DNA from: Alphaproteobacteria bacterium MarineAlpha10_Bin3
Lineage (GTDB): Bacteria > Pseudomonadota > Alphaproteobacteria > UBA8366 > GCA-2717185
Length of the DNA stretch: 5,104 nt
Direction of reading: 5' to 3'
Assembly: GCA_002937525.1 (NCBI GenBank)
Contig: PTKA01000151.1
Location: 1 to 5,104 of the forward strand
Every line of letters begins with the position of its first letter. Position 1 is the first letter of the stretch. The notes under the pieces are model-generated. The model ran no database searches. It was given only the letters and a program-made list of their open reading frames with translations, and was not told where the DNA came from. Below are positions 1-5,104 of this stretch, in pieces. A program made the position numbers and the translations under genes.

Positions 1-423
1 CCCGAACCCAAGGCGAAAACACGTCGAGCGGTTCCGCCGCCGCCAAAACCAGTCGCGATGCCGCCGAAACCGCCAGTACCTTCCCTGGCGGGCAATTTGC
101 TGCCGGCCGTTCCGGCCCCGCGAAAACCCCCTGCGGCGGCTGATATGGGCGGCAATACACGGATGGCGGCCGTCGCGGCCACGGGCGTTCATCTCGCCTC
201 GTACCGGGTTGTGGTGAATGCACGGCGGGGCTGGGACCAGCTAACGCGCCGCAATGGCGATTTGCTGCGTGGGCTGCGCGCCGATATTCGGCGCGTCGAT
301 GTCGGCGAAAAGGGCGTATATTACCGCCTTTACGCCGTCCCGGTGACCTCCGCCGCGGCGGCGGCGGAATTGTGCCGCAAGCTGCGTCTGCGCGGCGTCT
401 TTTGCGAACCGGAAAATTCCTAG
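1..423 (+). CDS. SPOR domain-containing protein, 3' part (5' end outside window)
   Basis: The reading frame is open from base 1 to a TAG stop at 421-423, giving 140 visible codons. The first ~60 residues are rich in Pro, Ala and Lys (PPPPKP, PPKPPVP, APRKPP) and look like a flexible linker. A C-terminal domain follows at about residues 62-136. It begins GVHLASYR, continues ARRGWDQL, YYRLYAVPV and AAAELCRKLRLRG, and ends near the C terminus. This is the pattern of a SPOR domain, which binds denuded peptidoglycan glycan strands, often at division septa. Alphaproteobacterial members commonly have an N-terminal membrane anchor or TPR/Sel1 repeats before a Pro-rich linker; that part would lie upstream and is not visible. 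The ATG at 58 is probably internal: it has no Shine-Dalgarno sequence, and the Pro-rich composition continues upstream in frame. The SPOR assignment is firm; the cellular role (envelope or division) is inferred from the domain. Confidence 0.85.
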   Translation, partial: PEPKAKTRRAVPPPPKPVAMPPKPPVPSLAGNLLPAVPAPRKPPAAADMGGNTRMAAVAATGVHLASYRVVVNARRGWDQLTRRNGDLLRGLRADIRRVDVGEKGVYYRLYAVPVTSAAAAAELCRKLRLRGVFCEPENS

Positions 424-462
424 ACCAGATTGACCCGGCCGCCAAAGGCAATTTCCGCTGTT

Positions 463-1524
463 CTAACCGTCATCGAGGCGGAACATGAAGAGCAGGGTGC
501 GTTGCAGGAGCGAAAAATTATCGTCGGACAGGATGTAGATCAATGTTTCGCCGGCATCGTTGCGGCGGGCGGCGATGCCTTCAAAATTATCGATGGTGAG
601 GGAATTGGAAAGCCGGGCAATTATCTTGGGCGCAAGCTCGGCGCCGGCCTGGATCGCTGAAGCCGCGACCCGGCGGATGCGAATATCCAGTCCGGCTAAA
701 AAACTGAAGCTGCGCTCAATGAATATCACGTCGCAGTCGGGCAGGGTGGCGGCGCCGGTGGGCCGCAGCCCGGCTTCGATCCGATAGCGCAGCGGCCACC
801 AGTTCGAGCCGCTTATAATCCATCCCGGAACGAATCCCTGCCGGGTTCGGCTTTGCTCCGCGATTGCCAGCAGGGTTCCGTCGCAAAGCCGGGTCATCGC
901 TTCGATGCCGCCATTGTTCGGCAATTCGCGCAAATTGCCGGGCGGTTCGATGGGGCGGGCGCGCGCCATGGTCGGATCCGGCGTACCGTCATAGCGCCAC
1001 AGGCGGTGTACTTGTTCGAAGGCGACGACAAGACCATCGGGGCCGGCTTCGGCAAGCGCCTCGGCGTCGGTCCAGGGGCGCGAAAGCGGCTTCCCGTCCG
1101 GCCCCAGGATTGGACGAATGCGAGGGTTGCGCAGCCCGGACAGATTTCCGTCCCGATATTCAAGTTCGGCCTGAAACCAGTGGCCGCGGTCGGTGACGGC
1201 GGTTAGCCGCCGGCCGTCGCGACTAACCCGAAGGGCTGACAGACCGCCGAACCGCGGATTGTCCATGGTGATGGCGATGCCGCCGCGCCAGGTGAGGCCC
1301 CCGACCACCGTTGCGTCCAGGTCGTCCTCATCGAGGGAAACCGCCGTCACATTGTACCGCGCTGCGGCCGCAGGCATGCAAAGCAATGTCAAAATCGCCA
1401 TTGCCGCGAACCAGGATATCGTTCGAAGGTGCTGGCTTGGCTTCCGCCGCCGCCGGATTCTTCGTGGCGGTATCGCGCAGACGCGCTGAATTTTCGATAT
1501 CGGGCGAGAGAAATTTGTCGGCAT
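463..1524 (-). CDS. Esterase-like activity of phytase family protein, exported
   Basis: This is a predicted exported protein of about 353 residues from the ATG at 1524 to a TAG at 463-465. Blocks typical of the phytase-like / 'esterase-like activity of phytase' family appear in order: GGLSALRVSRDGRRLTAVTDRGHW (split here as GGLSALRVSRDG, residues 93-104, and RRLTAVTDRGHW, 105-116), DAEALAE (153-159) with VVAFEQVHRLWRYD soon after, NGGIEAMTRLCDGTLLAIAEQ starting near 204, IDNFEGIA (311-318), and SDDNFSLLQRTLL (333-345) near the C terminus. An Arg-rich segment (RRIRRRRK) followed by SWFAAMAILTLLCMPAAAA forms a Sec-type signal peptide, with likely cleavage after the Ala run. Substrate and true activity are uncertain in this family. 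The start is uncertain. The frame is open to a TTG at 1596, but that start has no ribosome site and would put coding sequence over the divergent promoter area. The ATG at 1524 leaves a long n-region, and the ATG at 1401 would remove the basic residues. It is convergent with the SPOR gene and divergent from tctC. Confidence 0.82.
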   Translation of the reverse strand: MPTNFSRPISKIQRVCAIPPRRIRRRRKPSQHLRTISWFAAMAILTLLCMPAAAARYNVTAVSLDEDDLDATVVGGLTWRGGIAITMDNPRFGGLSALRVSRDGRRLTAVTDRGHWFQAELEYRDGNLSGLRNPRIRPILGPDGKPLSRPWTDAEALAEAGPDGLVVAFEQVHRLWRYDGTPDPTMARARPIEPPGNLRELPNNGGIEAMTRLCDGTLLAIAEQSRTRQGFVPGWIISGSNWWPLRYRIEAGLRPTGAATLPDCDVIFIERSFSFLAGLDIRIRRVAASAIQAGAELAPKIIARLSNSLTIDNFEGIAARRNDAGETLIYILSDDNFSLLQRTLLFMFRLDDG

Positions 1525-1585
1525 CCGGTCAGCCTGCGCCGCGCAATTTCGATGCAAATCGATTTTAGAGCGCACACCTATTGTA

Positions 1586-1593
1586 GGTCGACC
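1586..1593. repeat. 8-bp palindrome GGTCGACC, possible operator
   Basis: GGTCGACC is a perfect palindrome. Outward pairing continues imperfectly to about 1581-1598, with TT/AA at the outer ends and mismatches at two pairs. It lies in the divergent promoter region close to the best -35 candidate for tctC. A regulator-binding role is inference; an 8-bp palindrome can occur by chance. Confidence 0.3.
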
Positions 1594-1604
1594 CAAAAGG
1601 ATAG

Positions 1605-1616
1605 TATTCTGGAATA
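1605..1616. repeat. Inverted repeat TATTC-TG-GAATA, possible operator
   Basis: Two exact 5-bp inverted half-sites (1605-1609 and 1612-1616) are separated by 2 bp, in the AT-rich stretch about 67 bp upstream of the tctC start. The left arm overlaps the TATTCT candidate -10 element. The symmetry is seen directly; a binding site for a transcription factor is inferred. No regulator gene is present in the window to pair with it. Confidence 0.35.
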
Positions 1617-1671
1617 ATCGAACTAAATAAATTGAATTTGAACGTAGTCAATACGTCGTACCGATGAACAA

Positions 1672-1678
1672 GGGAGGA
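1672..1678 (+). promoter_or_regulatory. Strong ribosome binding site of tctC
   Basis: GGGAGGA lies 4 bp before the ATG at 1683, within AGGGAGGAAGTA. It is a near-consensus Shine-Dalgarno sequence and fixes the tctC start. It is the strongest ribosome site of the three transporter genes, in keeping with the high synthesis usually needed for a periplasmic binding protein. Confidence 0.8.
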
Positions 1679-1682
1679 AGTA

Positions 1683-2693
1683 ATGAAATCCATTAATGTG
1701 GGCAAGCTTGCCCTGATAGGCGCTGCTTTTGGTCTCGCTTTCGGTGGCGCGGTCACCGCGATTTCGGGCGATGCGAACGCTCAATGGCAGCCAAGGAAGC
1801 CGGTTGAATTCGTGATCATGGCGGGTCAAGGCGGTGGTGCCGACCGGCTGGCGCGTTTCATTCAGAGCATTATCGAAAAACATAAAATGTCGCCCAAACC
1901 CCTGGTGCCGATAAACAAAGGTGGCGGGTCGGGCGCCGAGGCGCTGAGCTACCTGAAGAGCAAGCCGGGCGATCCCCACATCATCATGGCGACGCTGAAC
2001 AGCCTGTACACGACACCGCTCCGCCAGCCTGGCCTGGGCGTCGATATCGCCACATTCACGCCAATCGCGCGGATGGCGGAAGATACGTTTCAGCTTTGGG
2101 TGCATAGCGACACCGGTATCAAAACGGTGGATGAATATGTAAAAGCGGTAAAAAAAGCAGGCGCCAGGAACTGGAAAATGGGCGGGACCGGCAAGGGCCA
2201 GGAAGATTCGCTGGTAACCGCGATGCTGGAGAAGAAATTCGGCTTCAAGGTCACCTATATTCCCTATAAGGGCGGTGGCAAAGTCGCCAAGGAACTGATC
2301 GGTAAGCACATCGATTCAACCGTCAATAATCCCTCCGAACAGGCTGGATTCTGGGATGCGGGAAAATCGCGGCCGCTCGCCAGTTTCACGCCTAAGGGCA
2401 AGCTAAAAGGCAAGTTCGGCGGCATCCCGACCTTCGAGGAACTCGGTTACGGATCCGACATGGTCTACTACATGCAGCGCAGCGTCGTGGCGCCGGCGAA
2501 TATCGGCAAGGACGTACAAAAATTCTATGTCGATCTTTTCCAGAAAGTCTATCAGTCGGCTGAATGGCAAGGATATCTCAGCAAGAAGGGCCTAATCCCT
2601 GGCTGGCTGACCGGCCAGGCGCTGACCGATTATTTCATCGCTGAGCGCGCGGCGCACAAGAAACTGCTCAAGGCGAGCGGCGAAATCAAATAG
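1683..2693 (+). CDS. tctC: Tripartite tricarboxylate transporter substrate-binding protein (TctC/Bug family)
   Basis: This 336-residue periplasmic solute-binding protein has the usual length for the TctC/Bug family. It captures a small, usually carboxylate, solute and delivers it to the TctA/TctB membrane complex. An N-terminal signal peptide (MKSINVGK, then hydrophobic LALIGAAFGLAFGGAV) probably ends at Ala-Asn-Ala, residues 31-33, before QWQPRKPVEFV. Family blocks follow: the first binding loop GQGGGADRLAR (48-58), GGGSGAEAL (80-88), the mid-domain GGTGKGQEDSLVTAMLE (167-183), the PYKGGGKVAKELIGKHIDST block (194-213) and a C-terminal QKVYQSAEWQGYLSKKG (287-303). The first loop is GQGGGAD rather than the commoner PGG-TD type, so it may belong to a divergent subgroup; the ligand cannot be predicted. 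It is the first gene of the operon, with tctB 63 bp downstream. The start is fixed by a strong ribosome site. Family assignment is firm; substrate is unknown. Confidence 0.93.
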   Translation: MKSINVGKLALIGAAFGLAFGGAVTAISGDANAQWQPRKPVEFVIMAGQGGGADRLARFIQSIIEKHKMSPKPLVPINKGGGSGAEALSYLKSKPGDPHIIMATLNSLYTTPLRQPGLGVDIATFTPIARMAEDTFQLWVHSDTGIKTVDEYVKAVKKAGARNWKMGGTGKGQEDSLVTAMLEKKFGFKVTYIPYKGGGKVAKELIGKHIDSTVNNPSEQAGFWDAGKSRPLASFTPKGKLKGKFGGIPTFEELGYGSDMVYYMQRSVVAPANIGKDVQKFYVDLFQKVYQSAEWQGYLSKKGLIPGWLTGQALTDYFIAERAAHKKLLKASGEIK

Positions 2694-2712
2694 CGGTTGC
2701 GTCGTCAAACGA

Positions 2713-2728
2713 CCGGGACCGAACCCGG
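2713..2728 (+). other. Small GC hairpin between tctC and tctB
   Basis: CCGGG (2713-2717) and CCCGG (2724-2728) can pair around the 6-base loop ACCGAA. There is no following T-run, so it is not a standard intrinsic terminator. Such hairpins after the binding-protein gene can stabilise the upstream mRNA or damp expression of the membrane genes. That role is inferred; only the 5-bp stem is seen. Confidence 0.3.
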
Positions 2729-2744
2729 CGGCATTGGGTAAGGC

Positions 2745-2750
2745 AGGAGA
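2745..2750 (+). promoter_or_regulatory. Ribosome binding site of tctB
   Basis: AGGAGA sits 6 bp before the ATG at 2757, giving good spacing, and supports that ATG as the tctB start. Confidence 0.7.
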
Positions 2751-2756
2751 CGGTAT

Positions 2757-3254
2757 ATGCGTGTGGCGGAACTCGTCATGGCCCTCGCCATGGCTGTCTT
2801 CTCCCTTTACCTGATGTGGAAGAGCGCGGAGTTACCAATCGGCTGGATTCCCGAAGAGGGGCCGGGCGGCGGCGCGTTTCCGTTCTGGCTGTCGGTCGGC
2901 ATGTTGGTGTGCTGCGTCGTGATCGTCATTCGCTGGTTTCGGCGGACCAGCCCGCTATCGCGTTCCACCGAACCCTATATGGACGCCAGGACAGTACGGA
3001 TATTCGCGCTCGCGGCGGGATCGCTGTTTGTTATGGTCGCCTCGATCCATCTGATCGGGGTGTATGGCGCGATCCCGCTCTTTCTAATTTTCTATATGCG
3101 CTATATGGGCAGCCACCCCTGGCGGCTGACCGGCGTTCTTGCAGTCGCGATGCCGGTGGTGACGTTTTTCTTCTTCGAAATCGCGTTAAAGATTTCCCTG
3201 CCAAAGGGAAAAACCGAACCGTTGTTTTATCCGCTTTACGATATGTTTCTTTAG
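2757..3254 (+). CDS. tctB: Tripartite tricarboxylate transporter small membrane subunit TctB
   Basis: This 165-residue inner-membrane protein has the size and topology of the TctB family, the poorly conserved small subunit that partners TctA. Four hydrophobic segments can be seen: about 4-21 (ELVMALAMAVFSLYLMW), 42-60 (PFWLSVGMLVCCVVIVIRW), 82-112 (IFALAAGSLFVMVASIHLIG, running into YGAIPLFLIFY), and 124-145. Between the first two is the characteristic glycine-rich loop GPGGGAFPFW (35-44), and a charged stretch (RRTSPLSRSTEPYMDAR) separates the second and third. The C terminus (LPKGKTEPLFYPLYDMFL) is short and follows the last helix. It has its own ribosome site and ends 4 bp before tctA, consistent with one operon and coupled synthesis of the two membrane subunits. 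Context and the loop motif make the identification strong. Confidence 0.9.
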   Translation: MRVAELVMALAMAVFSLYLMWKSAELPIGWIPEEGPGGGAFPFWLSVGMLVCCVVIVIRWFRRTSPLSRSTEPYMDARTVRIFALAAGSLFVMVASIHLIGVYGAIPLFLIFYMRYMGSHPWRLTGVLAVAMPVVTFFFFEIALKISLPKGKTEPLFYPLYDMFL

Positions 3255-3258
3255 AATC

Positions 3259-4761
3259 ATGGAAATTTTCGATCTTCTCATGGGCGGCTTCGCGATCGCG
3301 CTGCAACCCCTGAACCTGGGTCTTATCGTATTCGGTTGCGCGGTCGGATTGTTCATCGGCGCGATGCCGGGTTTGGGTTCGGTCAATGGCGTGGCGATCC
3401 TGCTGCCGATGACATTTCTGGTGCCGCCGACATCGGCCATCATTTTTCTCGGCGCGATTTATTACGGCGCCATGTATGGCGGCGCGATCAGTTCCATCAT
3501 GCTCGGCATTCCGGGTGCTTCCACGGCCGTCGCGACAACCTTCGACGGCCGGCCGATGGCGTTGCAGGGCAAGGCGGATTTCGCCCTGGTCGCGGCGGCG
3601 ACGGCGTCGTTCGTCGGCGGCAGCATTTCGATCGTCCTGTTCACGCTGTTTGCCCCACCGCTCGCGGATGTGGCGCTCGCCTTTGGTCCGCCGGAGGAAT
3701 TCGCCCTCATGATCCTCGCCTTTGCGACCTTTATCGGGCTTGGCGGCGACGATATCCCCAAGACGTTCTTTTCGATCTTCATCGGCCTGGTGTTCAGCGC
3801 GGTCGGGCTGGACATCGTCAGCGGCCAGCCGCGCTTGATTTTCTTCGAGTTACCGGGGTTCTTCCACGGGGTCAATTTTCTGGTTCTGGCGATCGGCATA
3901 TACGGCATCGGCGAAATATTGTGGACCATGGAAGTAAGCAAGGGGAATGTCGTCGTTTCCCAGGCCAACGTCACGATTAGAGGCATCGGAAAAAGCCTTC
4001 GCGCCTTGCTCAAGACCACCAAGACGATGTTGATGGGGTCGTTTCTGGGCTATTTCGTTGGCATTCTGCCCGCCGCCGGGGCGACGCCGGGATCGTTGAT
4101 GGCCTACGGCATCGCCAAGGCCACATCGAAGGATTCGGACAGTTTCGGCAAGGGCAATGTCGAGGGCGTGGTGGCGCCGGAAGCCGCCAATAACGCCGCC
4201 AGCACCGGCTCGATGCTGCCGATGCTGACCCTGGGGATCCCCGGTTCCCCGACCACCGCCATCCTGCTTGGCGGCATGGTCATCTGGGGGCTGGAGCCGG
4301 GACCGCTCTTGTTCGTCGAACACAAGGAATTCGTCTGGGGGCTGATCGCCAGCCTGTACGCCGCGAACCTCTTTGCGTTGCTGATCAATATCGCCTTCAT
4401 CCCGATGTTCATCTGGGTATTAAAGATGCCGTTTACGATCCTGGCGCCGATCATCTTCATCCTGTGCATCGTTGGCGGCTATGCGCCGACCAACAGCATG
4501 CACGATATCTGGCTGATGTTCATCTTCGGCGTCGTCGGTTATTTGATGCGCAAACTGGATTACCCGATGGCCCCGGCGGTTCTGGCGATCGTACTCGGCC
4601 CCTTGGCCGAACGGTCGATGCGCCAGTCGCTGATCGGGTCGCATGGCGACATGATGACGTTTTTTGAACGCCCGATATCGGGAACGATCATGGTCTTGGG
4701 GATCGTATTGCTGCTCCTTCCGCTGGTCAAAATTGTGCGAAGGCGTGAGGCCGCAACCTGA
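3259..4761 (+). CDS. tctA: Tripartite tricarboxylate transporter large permease subunit TctA
   Basis: This 500-residue polytopic inner-membrane protein has the full length usual for TctA, the subunit that forms the transport path for ion-driven solute uptake. Hydrophobic helices run through the whole protein. Signature segments are GAMPGLGSVNGVAILLPMTF (34-53), YYGAMYGGAISSIMLGIPGA (68-87), ILPAAGATPGSLMAYGIAKA (269-288), and GVVAPEAANNAASTGSMLP (303-321) followed by LTLGIPGSPTTAILLGGM (323-340). The paired LGIPGAST / LGIPGSPT motifs in the two halves reflect the internal two-repeat organisation of this family. The C-terminal part has DYPMAPAVLAIVLGPLAERS (434-453). The ATG at 3259 has no recognisable Shine-Dalgarno sequence, and the gene starts 4 bp after the tctB stop, so translational coupling is likely. 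No truncation or lost motif is evident. Identification is firm; the substrate is not determined. Confidence 0.95.
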   Translation: MEIFDLLMGGFAIALQPLNLGLIVFGCAVGLFIGAMPGLGSVNGVAILLPMTFLVPPTSAIIFLGAIYYGAMYGGAISSIMLGIPGASTAVATTFDGRPMALQGKADFALVAAATASFVGGSISIVLFTLFAPPLADVALAFGPPEEFALMILAFATFIGLGGDDIPKTFFSIFIGLVFSAVGLDIVSGQPRLIFFELPGFFHGVNFLVLAIGIYGIGEILWTMEVSKGNVVVSQANVTIRGIGKSLRALLKTTKTMLMGSFLGYFVGILPAAGATPGSLMAYGIAKATSKDSDSFGKGNVEGVVAPEAANNAASTGSMLPMLTLGIPGSPTTAILLGGMVIWGLEPGPLLFVEHKEFVWGLIASLYAANLFALLINIAFIPMFIWVLKMPFTILAPIIFILCIVGGYAPTNSMHDIWLMFIFGVVGYLMRKLDYPMAPAVLAIVLGPLAERSMRQSLIGSHGDMMTFFERPISGTIMVLGIVLLLLPLVKIVRRREAAT

Positions 4762-4773
4762 CGCCAAAGCGCG

Positions 4774-5104
4774 TTATGCGGCGGCGTTGAGGCGCTTCAA
4801 GGCGCCCATCATGGTATCGGCGTCGGATACTTCGAACGGGTCGTCTTCGGCATTGTCGCCAAATCCGGGCTCGGCGAAAAACTCGACGATCTTGCCGTCA
4901 TGGACCAGCATCGAATAGCGCCAGTTGCGAAAGCCGAATCCGAGATTCTGTTTGTCCACCAGCATGCCCATTTGCGGGTGAATTCGCCCGATCCGTCCGG
5001 CAGCAGGGTAATTTTATCGACGCCCTGCGCCCGGCTCCATTGGAACATCACGAAAGCATCGTTAACCGAAAGGCAGATTACCTCGTCCACGCCCTGTTCA
5101 CCTT
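4774..5104 (-). pseudogene. Peroxiredoxin (PRX5/redoxin type), C-terminal part with an apparent frameshift; 5' end outside window
   Basis: Two minus-strand frames together read as one PRX5-type thiol peroxidase, a family that reduces hydrogen peroxide and organic hydroperoxides. From the right edge one frame gives GVDEVICLSVNDAFVMFQW, then [12 protein letters not shown]. The other gives [44 protein letters not shown] and ends LKRLNAAA at a TAA (4774-4776). They join at CGCAAATGGGC (plus-strand 4971-4973 is TTT). One extra A would give Arg-Lys-Met-Gly-Met and restore the usual family sequence. Uncorrected, the upstream frame stops at 4809. The peroxidatic Cys (in the family's PTCS motif) lies beyond the window. 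The visible Cys in VICLS is the non-resolving family position, and no Cys is seen downstream, so a 1-Cys mechanism is likely. No glutaredoxin domain is fused at the C terminus. It is either a broken gene or an intact gene with a homopolymer sequence error. Its stop is 12 bp from that of tctA (convergent). Confidence 0.85.

Larger units (their letters stand above)
1525..1682. promoter_or_regulatory. Divergent intergenic region upstream of tctC and the phytase-like gene
   Basis: This region separates two divergently transcribed genes and, from about 1597 on, is clearly richer in A and T than the flanking coding sequence, as expected of a promoter region. Possible but weak sigma70-like elements for tctC include TTGTAG at 1581-1586 with TATTCT at 1605-1610 (18-bp spacing), and TTGAAT/TTGAAC at 1632-1643 without a good -10 partner. 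Two inverted repeats lie inside it (listed separately) and could be operators. No promoter can be assigned firmly from sequence alone. If the minus-strand gene really starts at the TTG at 1596, the region shrinks to 1597-1682. Confidence 0.45.

Noticed and set aside
58..60. ATG at 58 as the true start of the SPOR protein
   Set aside because: There is no ribosome site, and the in-frame Pro/Lys-rich sequence extends to the window edge, so the gene almost certainly begins upstream.
424..462. Convergent gap between the SPOR gene and the phytase-like gene, searched for a bidirectional terminator
   Set aside because: Only a 3-bp stem (GCC-AAA-GGC followed by AATTT) is seen, too weak to call.
430..1206. 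Plus-strand open frames opposite the phytase-like gene
   Set aside because: The minus-strand frame carries the conserved family motifs over this whole stretch; the plus-strand frames show none.
1623..2309. Long minus-strand open frame (228 codons) opposite tctC
   Set aside because: It lies antisense to a confidently identified tctC, shows no recognisable domain, and has the His/Arg-rich composition of a shadow frame in GC-rich DNA.
3336..3980. Plus-strand open frame (214 codons) overlapping tctA in another frame
   Set aside because: It is Arg-rich with no family resemblance and is fully inside tctA, whose membrane motifs are continuous; it is a GC-bias artefact.
3462..4469. Several overlapping minus-strand open frames opposite tctA
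   Set aside because: All lie within tctA, have no domain or ribosome site, and reflect low stop-codon frequency in GC-rich sequence.
4791..4806. GGCGC-TTCAAG-GCGCC hairpin considered as a terminator for tctA or the peroxiredoxin gene
   Set aside because: It is inside the 3' coding end of the peroxiredoxin gene, has only a 5-bp stem and no T-run on either strand.

Overview
The window looks like an ordinary stretch of a GC-rich proteobacterial chromosome, most likely an alphaproteobacterium (Rhodospirillales or a relative). This is inferred from the GC-rich third codon positions, the alphaproteobacterial style of the SPOR-domain protein and the phytase-like esterase protein, and the presence of a tripartite tricarboxylate transporter (TTT) set, which is abundant in that class. 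I see no rRNA, tRNA, CRISPR array, insertion sequence or phage gene.

Layout from left to right. Positions 1-423 (+) hold the 3' part of a proline-rich protein ending in a SPOR peptidoglycan-binding domain. It converges, with 39 bp between stops, on a minus-strand gene (463 to about 1524) for an exported 'esterase-like activity of phytase' beta-propeller-type protein. An AT-richer divergent region (about 1525-1682) with two small inverted repeats separates that gene from a plus-strand operon. The operon encodes a complete TTT-family transporter in the order substrate-binding protein TctC (1683-2693), small membrane subunit TctB (2757-3254) and large membrane subunit TctA (3259-4761). The tctA stop lies 12 bp from the stop of a minus-strand peroxiredoxin (PRX5-type) gene that runs off the right edge.

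Functionally, TctC would capture a carboxylate-type solute in the periplasm and hand it to the TctA/TctB membrane complex for ion-driven uptake. The substrate cannot be read from the sequence, and no catabolic enzyme or regulator is in the window. The flanking SPOR, phytase-like and peroxiredoxin genes have no evident mechanistic link to the transporter.

The most notable anomaly is an apparent one-base deletion in a short A-run of the peroxiredoxin gene (plus-strand 4971-4973). It splits a well-conserved protein into two frames, either as a real frameshift mutation or as a homopolymer sequencing or assembly error. I found no convincing undescribed system here.
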